Source: Streptomyces sp. NBC_01723 (GTDB taxonomy: Bacteria > Actinomycetota > Actinomycetes > Streptomycetales > Streptomycetaceae). Taken from it: a stretch of 64,000 nucleotides of DNA. Below the pieces are notes generated by a model that saw nothing but the letters and a program-made list of their open reading frames with translations, was not told the origin of the DNA and did no database searches. The translations under genes were made by a program, and so were the position numbers. The DNA is taken from assembly GCF_036246005.1 (NCBI RefSeq), contig NZ_CP109171.1, positions 7,304,001 to 7,368,000 of the forward strand. The letters run 5' to 3'. The stretch's first letter is position 1, and each line of letters starts with the position of its first letter. This document shows, in pieces, positions 28,601 through 35,697 of this stretch.

Positions 28601-29384
28601 TGATCAGGTACGCCGCGTCCCACCAGTCGCCCGACTCCGGCACGTCCGTCTGGTCGCCGAACACCTGCGGGGAGGCCACGGGCAGGTCGGCGTACCAGTC
28701 GTAGAACGACAGCATCGGCGCGCCGATGAGGGAGTGGAAGCGGGCGCCCGCCGCGTGCGACACCATCGACATCGCGGGGATGGGGGAGAAGCCCGCGATG
28801 CGGTCGGGGCCCTGGGCGCGGATGGTGTGGACGTGGGCGGCGGCGACCATCTCGACCGCCTCGTCCCAGTCCGCCCGGACCAGCCCGCCCTTGCCCCGCG
28901 CCCGCTGGTAGCGCCGCCGCCGCTCGGGGTCGCCCTGGATGTCCGCCCAGGCCAGCACCGGATCCTTCAGGCGCGCCCTCGCCTCCCGGTACATCTCCAG
29001 GAGCACCCCGCGCACGTACGGGTAGCGCACCCGCGTCGGCGAGTACGTGTACCAGGAGAAGGCCGCCCCCCGCGGGCAGCCGCGCGGCTCGTACTCGGGG
29101 CGGTCCGGGCCGACCGACGGGTAGTCCGTGGCCTGCGTCTCCCACGTGATGATGCCGTCCTTGACGAACACGTTCCAGCGGCACGAGCCCGTGCAGTTCA
29201 CGCCGTGCGTGGAGGTGACGACCTTGTCGTGGCTCCAGCGGTCCCGGTAGAAGGCGTCCGCCTCCCGGCCGCCGACCAGCCCGATGCTGTGCAGGTCGGG
29301 TGCGGCGGTCCCCGGCCGGAAGAACCGTCCCGCGCGCAGCAGCGCCGCGCCCGGCTCGGTGGGCGGTGTCCGCGTGTCGGTCAC
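25689..29384 (-). CDS. narG: Nitrate reductase alpha (catalytic) subunit NarG
   Basis: 1231 residues, the molybdenum bis-MGD subunit reducing nitrate to nitrite at the cytoplasmic side. The FS0 4Fe-4S motif is THGVNCTGSCRW (His plus Cys ligands) with the fourth Cys in EPRGCPRGAAFSW. The Mo-ligand region reads SFYDWYADLPVASPQ, and the WGSNVPVTRTPDAH strand follows. The GTG at 29384 is preferred because AAGGGAG lies six bases before it; the GTG at 29402 has no good ribosome site. No narK transporter is adjacent. Streptomyces use Nar enzymes for survival in spores and hypoxic mycelium. Confidence 0.96.
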   Translation of the reverse strand: MTDTRTPPTEPGAALLRAGRFFRPGTAAPDLHSIGLVGGREADAFYRDRWSHDKVVTSTHGVNCTGSCRWNVFVKDGIITWETQATDYPSVGPDRPEYEPRGCPRGAAFSWYTYSPTRVRYPYVRGVLLEMYREARARLKDPVLAWADIQGDPERRRRYQRARGKGGLVRADWDEAVEMVAAAHVHTIRAQGPDRIAGFSPIPAMSMVSHAAGARFHSLIGAPMLSFYDWYADLPVASPQVFGDQTDVPESGDWWDAAYLIMWGSNVPVTRTPDAHWMAEARYRGQKVVVVSPDYADNTKFADQWLHPHPGTDAALALAMGHVVLKEFFVDRGTPFFDDYVRRFTDLPFLVTLTERDGAYVPAKFLRAADLGQGGEDARWKTVVLDGATGRAVVPNGSLGFRWNEADQGRWNLDLGEVRPRLTLHGHEMASGVEVLLPRFDTEGGVHGQGRGDVLRRGVPATRLGGATGPLVTTVFDLLLAQYGVARPGVPGDWPASYEDAAAPGTPAWQETHTSVPAAACVRIAREFARTAERSKGRCMILMGAGTNHWFHSETIYRTFLALLQLTGCQGRNGGGWAHYVGQEKCRPVTGWATLAAASDWSRPPRQMIGTGYWYLNTDQWRYDRFRADVLASPLGEGRLSGMTGADCLALSARTGWMPSYPTFDRNPLELGESFGDPVADAVAELRAGTLKFACEDPDAPENWPRIVTLWRANLLGSSGKGAEYFTKHLLGTQSALRAEEAAPGERPRDVVWHEEAPEGKLDLLLSLDFRHTSSTLLSDVVLPAATWYEKHDLSSTDMHPYVHAFSPAVSPPWQARTDFDTFKAIAEKLSELAAGHLGVRRDLVAAPLQHDTPGEIAQPGGVVRDWRRGECEPEPGKTMPDLVVVERDYTAIGAKFAALGPLVETKGLPAKGITLKPDEEVERLRQLNGAVRGGPADGRPALDTAVKAANTVLALSGTTNGRLATQGFHTLEAKTGQEMAHLAAEHEGKRITYADTQAAPVPVITSPEWSGSEAGGRRYTAFTLNTEHLKPWHTLTGRQHFFLDHDWMHELGEALPVYRPPLDMSRLFGEPQLGPDGHREVTVRYLTPHNKWSIHSEYQDNLFMLALSRGGQCVWMSPQDADAIGVADDDWIEAVNRNGVVVARAIVSHRMPPGTVYMHHAQERTVNTPLTETTGKRGGVHNSLTRLLLKPTHLVGGYAQLSWAFNYLGPTGNQRDEVTVIRRRSQEVEY

Positions 29385-29405
29385 GTGCGCTCCCTTGCTC
29401 ACCCT

Positions 29406-29417
29406 GGTTCTCGAACC
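29406..29417. promoter_or_regulatory. Small dyad upstream of narG
   Basis: GGTTCTCGAACC is a 12-bp sequence with perfect 5-bp arms around a TC centre, 22 bases before the narG GTG. It could be part of a regulator site for the nar operon. It does not match the DosR/OsdR box I recall. A chance dyad of this size is quite possible. Confidence 0.3.
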
Positions 29418-29494
29418 TAGGGGCGGGCACGGGAGCGCACCCGTTCGCGGGGCCCGTACGGGTCAGCGCGGGCGCCCGGTGTCCGGCGTCCGGG

Positions 29495-30059
29495 TCAGAG
29501 CTTGCGCGCGACCCCCGCGTGGACCGGCACGATGCCCTCCGCCTGGGCGGCCACGTCCTGCGGGTCCGGCCGCCATCCGGTGACCGGGATGATGCCGGGG
29601 CCCAGCAGCTCCAGGCCGTCGAAGAAGCGGGTGAACGCGGTGAGCGAGCGCGGGTGGAACGGCGTGCCGCCGCGGGTGGACAGAGCGGCGGCCCGGCCCA
29701 CCGCCTCCGGGTTCAGATCGGGCGTGACCTGCGACAGCACCGGGTGGCTGCCCGGGGCGAGGGCGTCGACGTACCGCCCAGGGAGTCCATGCACGTCGTC
29801 ACCGTCGACCGCGTCGCCGAGGTGGTGCGTGACGGAACTGCCGGATCCCGGCCTCGGCGAGGGTGCGGACCGCCCGGTGCATGAACCGGCGGTTGGCGCG
29901 CGCGCCGCGCACCGCCGTGCCGTCCGCGGCGAGGATCCTGCGGGCCGGCTCCTCGTCCACCGGGTAGTCGTCCTTGCCGCCCAGCCACCAGTCGTAGAAA
30001 CGCGCCGGGTGCGGCCGACCGGTGTCGATCGGGGCGGCGCTGCCGTCGAATCCGCTCGT
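29495..30059 (-). pseudogene. Decayed S-adenosyl methyltransferase (PF04672/DUF574 type)
   Basis: The first part reads HPARFYDWWLGGKDDYP and RRFMHRAVRTLAEAGIRQF, the start of the actinobacterial DUF574 SAM methyltransferases. The reading frame then changes and resumes with HHLGDAVDG, APGSHPVLSQVTPD, TRFFDGLELLGPGIIPV and a VHAGVARKL end. About 85-95 residues that should hold the SAM-binding glycine motif are missing, with the junction near 29838. The position expected for ATG (30059) is ACG, ten bases after an intact AGGAG. Deletion, frame change and start loss together make a functional product unlikely. Confidence 0.8.
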
Positions 30060-30088
30060 GCCGTGTCGTCTCCTGGGAGCTTCGGGCC

Positions 30089-30207
30089 CAGGGCCTGTCT
30101 GACCTTCCCTCCCCCAGCCTCCGGCCGGGAGGTGCCCCCAGCCTCGCGACGCCATGCACGCACTCTCGCCGCACCGGGCGACGACGGGAATGGTCGGACA
30201 GGCCCTG
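30089..30207. repeat. 119-bp MITE-like element with 16-bp terminal inverted repeats
   Basis: The left end (30089-30104, CAGGGCCTGTCTGACC) and the reverse complement of the right end (30192-30207) match at 15 of 16 positions. The interior has further short inverted repeats (GGGAGGTGCCCCCAGCCTC type) and no gene. I recall many similar GGCCTGTC/GGACAGGCC-ended repeats in Streptomyces intergenic regions. It sits between the XRE regulator stop and the decayed methyltransferase, 30 bases from the latter's lost start. Confidence 0.7.
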
Positions 30208-30221
30208 GGGGTGTCGCCGGG

Positions 30222-31085
30222 TCAGTAGTTCTCGCGGTACTCGCGCAGGACCTTCTCGGTGCGCTGGGTCGACGCGGCACGCGCCGTCATGTGGTCCAGG
30301 ACCTCCAGGTGCGCCGAGACCTCGGGCCGGGAGTCCAGGTACAGGGCGCCGGTCAGGTACTCGGTGAAGACCATGTCGGGCAGCTCCGGCTCCGCGAACC
30401 GGAACAGGGTGAACGGCGCGTACGTCCCCGGGTGCGGCCCGTCCTCGAACTCGGCGACCTGGAGCGTCACCCGGTCCCGGGACGCGAACTCCAGCAGCTT
30501 GTCCAGCTGTTCGCGCATCACCCGGCCGTGCACGCTGACCGGGCGGCGCAGCACCGTCTCGTCCATCACCACCCACAGGTGCGGCGGGTCCGGGCGGTCC
30601 AGCAGCCGCTGTCGCTCCATCCGCAGGGACACGTGCCGCTCGACGGCGTCACCGCCCGCGTTGCCGATCGTCCCGGCCTCCAGGACCGAGCGCGCGTAGT
30701 CCTCGGTCTGGAGCAGGCCCGGGACGAAGTGCGGCTCGTAGGAGCGCACGATCCGCGCGGCGCCCTCCAGGCTCACGTACATGCTGAACCAGTCCGGCAG
30801 CACGTCGTGGTACCGCTGCCACCAGCCCGGCTGGTTGGCCTCCTCGGCGAGGGTCACGAACGCGGCGACCTCGTCGGAGGCGACCCCGTACGTCGTCAGG
30901 AGGATCTGGACATACGGTATCTTCAGCGAGACCTCGGCCGTCTCCATGCGCCGCACCGTGGCCGGGGCCACGCGGAGCACCTTGGCGGCCTCCTCGCGTC
31001 TGAGGCCCGCTGTCTCCCGCAGTTCCTGCAGCCGTCTGCCGAGGACCACCTGGCCCACGGTGGGTGCGGCCCGTCGCTCACTCAC
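30222..31085 (-). CDS. XRE family regulator with DUF5753 domain
   Basis: 287 residues. The N-terminal helix-turn-helix is LRREEAAKVLRVAPATVRRME (key run EEAAKVLRVAPATVRRME) at about residues 29-49. The remainder is DUF5753, with the hallmark YEPHFVPGLLQTEDYARSV and the MDETVLRRPV strand. Hundreds of such regulators occur per Streptomyces pangenome, usually paired with a short DUF397 protein in Bld/Whi-like modules. No DUF397 gene is found here. The GTG at 31085 follows GGGGAGG. The role is unknown; developmental or antibiotic regulation is typical of relatives. Confidence 0.88.
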   Translation of the reverse strand: MSERRAAPTVGQVVLGRRLQELRETAGLRREEAAKVLRVAPATVRRMETAEVSLKIPYVQILLTTYGVASDEVAAFVTLAEEANQPGWWQRYHDVLPDWFSMYVSLEGAARIVRSYEPHFVPGLLQTEDYARSVLEAGTIGNAGGDAVERHVSLRMERQRLLDRPDPPHLWVVMDETVLRRPVSVHGRVMREQLDKLLEFASRDRVTLQVAEFEDGPHPGTYAPFTLFRFAEPELPDMVFTEYLTGALYLDSRPEVSAHLEVLDHMTARAASTQRTEKVLREYRENY

Positions 31086-31171
31086 GCCACGCCTCCCCAA
31101 CGCGCCCAAGTCACACCGCAGTCTGTCATGTACCCCCGCCGCTCTCACAGGGGTGTTCGCGATCAACCTTG

Positions 31172-31999
31172 TCAGGACAGCAGTGTGTGCAGGTACTTGA
31201 CCGTGGCCGGGTCGGCCGGCAGCAGCGTCTCGATGGCCAGCTCGGCCACCGTCACGTCCATCGGGGTGTTGAAGGTGGAGATGGACGAGATGAACGACAG
31301 GGTCCGGCCCTCGTGCTCGATCCGCATCGGCAGCGCGAAGTACGGCACCGTTTCCTCCGGTTCCCCGTCCGGTGCGATCTCCGGCGCGGTGTCCGGCACC
31401 GGATAGGCCGCCACCTCGTCGTACAGCGCGCGCAGCGGCTCCGAGCGCTGCAGGGCGATCTGCCGCTCCATCTGCTCCAGCAGGTGCCCGCGCCACTGGC
31501 GCAGATTGCGGATGCGCGGTGCCAGTCCCTCCGGATGCAGGGTCAGCCGCATCGCATTCAGCGGCGGCGCGAGCAGATGCTCGGCGACGCCGTCCATCAG
31601 CACCGCCACACCCCGGTTGGCCGCCAGCACCTGGTACGTCCCGTCGACGACCAGCGCCGGATACGGCTCGTAGCCCCGGATCAGCCGCTCCATGCCCTCG
31701 CGCAGGGCGCCCAGCGCCGGGTCGTCCAGCGGGGTCTCCGGGTAGTGCGGGGCGTAACCGGCCGCGAGCAGCAGGGCGTTGCGCTCGCGCACGGGAACGT
31801 CCAGGTGCTCGGCCAGGCGCAGCACCATCTCCTCGCTCGGCCGGGAGCGGCCCGTCTCGACGAAGCTGATGTGCCGGGCGGAGGAGTCGGCGCGCAGGGC
31901 CAGCTCCAGCTGGCTGACCCGCCGCCGCTCCCGCCAGGCCCGGAGCAGCGGACCCACGCCCTGGGGGGCGGGGACGGTGCCGGACGTGGGTGCGGTCAT
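31172..31999 (-). CDS. XRE family regulator with MmyB-like ligand-binding domain
   Basis: 275 residues. The N-terminal HTH is at about residues 24-60 (VSQLELALRADSSARHISF, then VETGRSRPSEEMV). The C-terminal domain from about residue 100 (YEPYPALVVDGTYQVLAANRG; key run YPALVVDGTYQVLAANR) is the PAS-like MmyB-type domain, which binds fatty acids in some homologues. These regulators often control adjacent short-chain dehydrogenase or oxidoreductase genes, but here the neighbours are another XRE gene and the divergent pterin dehydratase 132 bases away. No ribosome site is obvious before the ATG at 31999, so the transcript may be leaderless. Confidence 0.87.
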   Translation of the reverse strand: MTAPTSGTVPAPQGVGPLLRAWRERRRVSQLELALRADSSARHISFVETGRSRPSEEMVLRLAEHLDVPVRERNALLLAAGYAPHYPETPLDDPALGALREGMERLIRGYEPYPALVVDGTYQVLAANRGVAVLMDGVAEHLLAPPLNAMRLTLHPEGLAPRIRNLRQWRGHLLEQMERQIALQRSEPLRALYDEVAAYPVPDTAPEIAPDGEPEETVPYFALPMRIEHEGRTLSFISSISTFNTPMDVTVAELAIETLLPADPATVKYLHTLLS

Positions 32000-32131
32000 G
32001 GGCCGAACGGTAGTCGACGGCGGGCCGCGACGGGGCCGGCCCGCCCTCCTGACCAGGGCTCCGGTGGCCGTGCTGTGGCAGGCTGAAGGGGCACCCCCGG
32101 TACCCGGGCCCCCAGGACAGGAGCGTGGCAC

Positions 32132-32437
32132 ATGCCCGTCGAACCGCTGTCGCGGCAGGAGATCGAAGAGCGGCTGACCGAGCTGCCGGGCTGGTCGCTG
32201 GAGGGCGGCCGCCTCACCCGTGCCTACCGGCTCGGCTCGCACTTCGCGGCGACCGCCATGGTCGTGCACATCGCCCAGGTGCAGGAGGAACTCGACCACC
32301 ACTCCGACCTCACCCTCGGCTACAACACCGTGTCCCTCGCGGTGCACACGCACAGCGCGGGCGGCGCCGTCACCGCGAAGGACGTCGAGCTGGCCCGCAG
32401 GGTGGAGGATCTGGCCGCCGGTCACGGGGCACACTGA
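32132..32437 (+). CDS. Pterin-4a-carbinolamine dehydratase (4a-hydroxytetrahydrobiopterin dehydratase)
   Basis: 101 residues, the usual size of PCD/DCoH. The enzyme dehydrates 4a-hydroxytetrahydrobiopterin, recycling the cofactor after aromatic amino acid hydroxylation. The active-site signature is H-H-x-D-x-x, here ELDHHSDLTLGYNTV (about residues 52-66), with the third His at LAVHTHSAGG. The N-terminal LPGWSLEGGRLTR is also typical. No hydroxylase gene is adjacent, so its partner must be elsewhere or it acts as a general pterin protein. It is followed four bases later by a methyltransferase, probably in the same transcript. Confidence 0.92.
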   Translation: MPVEPLSRQEIEERLTELPGWSLEGGRLTRAYRLGSHFAATAMVVHIAQVQEELDHHSDLTLGYNTVSLAVHTHSAGGAVTAKDVELARRVEDLAAGHGAH

Positions 32438-32441
32438 CGGT

Positions 32442-33182
32442 GTGCTCGACTACGACAAGGAAGCGGAGCGGTACGACGCGGCCCGCGGCGGCGAGCCCCG
32501 GGCCGAAGCCGCGGCACGGGCCGTACTGAGCCTCGTGCCGCGCGGGGCGCGCAGCCTGCTCGACATCGCCTGCGGCACCGGCATCGTCACCCGGCGGCTG
32601 GCGGCCGCGCCGGGCGCCCCGCGGGTGACCGGCGCGGACCTCGCCCCCGCCATGGCCCGGCGGGCCGCGGCCCGGCTGCCCGGTGCCGTCGTGCTCGCCG
32701 ACAGCCGCCGGCTGCCCTTCCGCGACGGCGGGTTCGACGCCGTCACCAGCGTGTGGCTGCTGCACTTGGCGGAGGGCGCCGGGGACGTGCGGGCGATCGT
32801 CGGCGAGTGCGCCCGCGTCCTGCGGCCCGGCGGGGTGTACGTGACCACCGTCGACAAGGGCGCCTCCCACAACGTGGGCAGTGACATCGACGCCGTGCTC
32901 GCGGCCCGCCCGCCCAGCACCGCGCACGACGCCGCCGCCCTCGTCGAGGCGCACGCCCGCGCGCACGGCCTGGTCCCGGCGGGGGAGGCCCGCTTCACCG
33001 GCCACGGCCAGGGCCGCAGCCCCCGCCGTACCGTCGCCGACCTGCGGCGCGGCTGGTTCGTCACGCTGCCGCCCGGCGAGCCGGGCGCGGAGCACTTCGC
33101 CACCCGGCTCGCGGCCCTGCCGGACCAGGACCGCCCCCGGCCCGACCCCGTCTTCACCCTCCGGGCGTTCGTGAAGTCGTAG
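32442..33182 (+). CDS. Class I SAM-dependent methyltransferase
   Basis: 246 residues. The SAM motif SLLDIACGTGIVTRRLA is at about residues 37-53, followed by TGADLAPAMARRA (acidic end of strand 2) and the post-II motif ADSRRLPFRDGGFDAV. The middle segment ECARVLRPGGVYVTTVDKG is typical of Methyltransf_11 proteins. The GTG at 32442 is four bases after the dehydratase stop, and the N-terminus LDYDKEAERYDAARGGEP is standard. The substrate is unknown; linkage to a pterin gene does not identify it. Confidence 0.85.
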   Translation: MLDYDKEAERYDAARGGEPRAEAAARAVLSLVPRGARSLLDIACGTGIVTRRLAAAPGAPRVTGADLAPAMARRAAARLPGAVVLADSRRLPFRDGGFDAVTSVWLLHLAEGAGDVRAIVGECARVLRPGGVYVTTVDKGASHNVGSDIDAVLAARPPSTAHDAAALVEAHARAHGLVPAGEARFTGHGQGRSPRRTVADLRRGWFVTLPPGEPGAEHFATRLAALPDQDRPRPDPVFTLRAFVKS

Positions 33183-33258
33183 GCCGGGGGCGGCAACCCG
33201 GCCCTCCCGGGCGGCGACTGAGAGGCGGAACCCATCCGTCCTCCAGGAGGTCCACCCC

Positions 33259-35132
33259 GTGAGGCACCCCCACACGTACCGCAGACGCCCGCTCGCCCTG
33301 GCCGCCGCCCTCGCCGCCGCGGGGCTGATCGGCGCGGGCCTGACCACGCTCGCCCCCGGCACCGCCCACGCCGCCACGGCACGTCAGGTCGAGGCCCTCG
33401 ACCGGGGCGTGGTCAGCGTCCACACCGGCGACGGCAACCTGGTCGGCTGGCGCTGGCTGGGCACCGACCCGGACAACGTCGCGTTCAACGTCTACCGGGC
33501 CGGCACGAAGGTCAACGCCGCCCCCCTCACCGGCTCCACCACCTTCTTCCACGCCGGCGCCCCGTCCCACGCCGACTACACCGTCCGCGCCGTCGTCGAC
33601 GGCACCGAGCAGGGCGACTCCGTCCACGCCGTCCAGTTCCGGGCCGGCTACAAGGACGTGCCGATCAGCCCGCCCGCCGGCGGCACGACACCCGACGGCG
33701 TCTCCTACACCTACGAGGCGAACGACGCCTCCGTCGGCGACCTCGACGGCGACGGCGCGCTCGACCTCGTCCTCAAGTGGCAGCCGACCAACGCCAAGGA
33801 CAACTCCCAGTCCGGGTACACGGGCAACACGATCGTCGACGGCCTACGGCTGGACGGCACCCGGCTGTGGCGCGTCGACCTCGGGCGCAACATCCGCTCG
33901 GGCGCCCACTACACCCAGTTCCAGGTGTACGACTACGACGGCGACGGCAGGGCCGAGGTGGCGATGAAGACCGCCGACGGCACCCGGGACGGCACCGGCG
34001 CGGTCGTCGGCAACTCCTCGGCCGACCACCGCAACTCCTCCGGCTACGTCCTGTCCGGCCCCGAGTACCTGACCATGTTCGACGGCGGGACCGGCAGGGC
34101 CATGGGCACCGTCGACCACGTCCCCGCCCGGGGCAGCGTCTCCTCCTGGGGCGACTCCTACGGCAACCGCGTCGACCGCTTCCTGGCGGGCACCGCGTAC
34201 CTGGACGGCTCCCGGCCCTCCCTGATCATGGCGCGCGGCTACTACACGCGCTCCGTGATCGCCGCCTGGGACTGGCGCGACGGGCGGTTCACCCGCCGCT
34301 GGACCTTCGACACCAACTCCTCCACCAACACCGGCAAGGGCTACGACGGCCAGGGCAACCACCAGCTCTCCGTCGCGGACGTCGACGGCGACGGCAAGGA
34401 CGAGATCGTCTACGGCGCGATGGCCGTCGACGACAACGGCAACGCCCTGTGGACCACGAGGAACGGTCACGGCGACGCCATGCACGTCGGCGACCTCGAC
34501 CCGTCCCGCGCGGGCCTGGAGGAATTCAAGGTGGACGAGGACGCCTCGAAGCCCTCGTCCTGGATGGCGGACGCGCGCACCGGACGGATCATCTGGTCCA
34601 CCGGCGCGAGCGGCGACAACGGCCGGGGCGTCGCCGGGGACATCTGGTCCGGCAGCGCGGGCGCCGAGTCCTGGTCCTCCGCCGAGAGCGGCATCCGCGA
34701 CCCCGGGGGCACGGTCGTGAACAGCCGCAAGCCCTCCAGCGCCAACTTCCTGTCCTGGTGGGACGGCGACCCGGTCCGTGAACTCCTCGACGGCACCCTT
34801 TCGACAAGTACGGCCCCTCCGGCGACACCCGCCTGCTCACCGGGTCCGGCGTCGCGTCCAACAACGGCACCAAGGCCACCCCGGTCCTCGCGGGCGACAT
34901 ACTCGGCGACTGGCGCGAGGAGGTCGTCTGGCGCACGTCGGACAACAGGGCCCTGCGCGTCTACTCCACGCCGTACGACACCGGCACCCGCATCACGACC
35001 CTCCTCCACGACACCCAGTACCGCACTGCACTGGCCTGGCAGAACACCGCCTACAACCAGCCCCCGCACCCGAGCTTCTTCATCGGCTCCGGCATGGCGA
35101 CGGCCCCGAGGCCGACGGTGTACACGCCCTGA
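33259..35132 (+). pseudogene. Rhamnogalacturonan lyase (PL11-like), frameshifted near the C-terminus
   Basis: A secreted protein with a signal peptide ending near AHAATA (residue 38). The beta-propeller repeats contain DGDGALDLVLKW, YDYDGDGRAEVAMKT and DVDGDGKDEIVYG, which match PL11 rhamnogalacturonan lyases of the YesW group. Frame 1 stays open to about 34800, then the expected sequence (DKYGPSGDTRLLTGSG) continues in the next frame from 34800 to the TGA at 35130-35132. The break is at CCTTTC, where one T (CCTTTTC) would restore Gly-Thr-Leu-Phe-Asp-Lys-Tyr-Gly. It is either a true pseudogene, a programmed or suppressible shift, or a one-base sequencing error. It would act on pectin outside the cell. 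Confidence 0.85.
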
Positions 35133-35219
35133 GTCCCCGAGTCGTCGGAACGCGGCGCCGGTCCCGGCGGGTCGACCAGTCGTGCGGTACGGAGGTGAAT
35201 GGTGAAACAGCACCTACGA

Positions 35220-35239
35220 GTATCCCGCCGGGACCATAC
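35220..35239. promoter_or_regulatory. Operator-like dyad upstream of the EACC1-caspase genes
   Basis: GTATCCCGCCGGGACCATAC has two half-sites (GTATCCC and GGGA...ATAC) in inverted orientation with a 3-bp centre and a two-base bulge, 35 bases before the EACC1 ATG at 35275. CATACT (35235-35240) might serve as a -10 box. The evidence is only the symmetry and its position. Confidence 0.3.
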
Positions 35240-35274
35240 TGACCGCGTAACGCGCGACGGCATGTGGGGGACTG

Positions 35275-35697
35275 ATGAGCACGGAACGCGTACCCGTCAC
35301 TTTGCACCTGTACGACGACACGTTGGAACCGGACGACTGGCACGACGCGGCCGAGCCGTTCAGGAGCGGACTGAGTGACCTCGGTGCCCAACTCGTCCGT
35401 CCCCGGACCGGGCAGCGGGCCCCGCAGGGCGCCAAGGGGGATCCGCTCACGCTGTCCCTCGTCGCGGCCCTCGTCGCGTCACCGGTTCTCTCCGAGGTCG
35501 TACGCCTGGCGGCAGGCTGGGTGGGCAGGGCACAGCACCGCTCCGTGGAGCTGACGGGGCCGTCGGGAAGCCTGACGGTGACGGGGCACCCCAAGGCGGA
35601 GGAGCAGGCCCTGATCGCGCAGTGGCTCAGGAACAACGCCGCCTCCGGGGCGGGCGACGACGAGACACCCGGAACCCACGGTGACCCGGCGTCCTGA
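35275..35697 (+). CDS. EACC1 (effector-associated constant component 1) protein
   Basis: 140 residues. It follows the EACC1 layout: an N-terminal strand (VPVTLHLYDD), an aliphatic region without charge clusters (LTLSLVAALVASPVLSEVVRL), then VELTGPSGSLTVTG and a helix EEQALIAQWLRNN. EACC1 is a small component described computationally in bacterial conflict systems, where it is encoded next to diverse effectors, often caspase-like proteases. It probably forms a complex with or modulates the effector. Here it overlaps the caspase gene by 17 bases. The ATG at 35275 has GGGGGA upstream. The function has not been tested. Confidence 0.78.
   Translation: MSTERVPVTLHLYDDTLEPDDWHDAAEPFRSGLSDLGAQLVRPRTGQRAPQGAKGDPLTLSLVAALVASPVLSEVVRLAAGWVGRAQHRSVELTGPSGSLTVTGHPKAEEQALIAQWLRNNAASGAGDDETPGTHGDPAS

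Noticed and set aside
29385..29402. GTG 29402 as narG start
   Set aside because: No ribosome site before it, whereas GTG 29384 has AAGGGAG at proper spacing.
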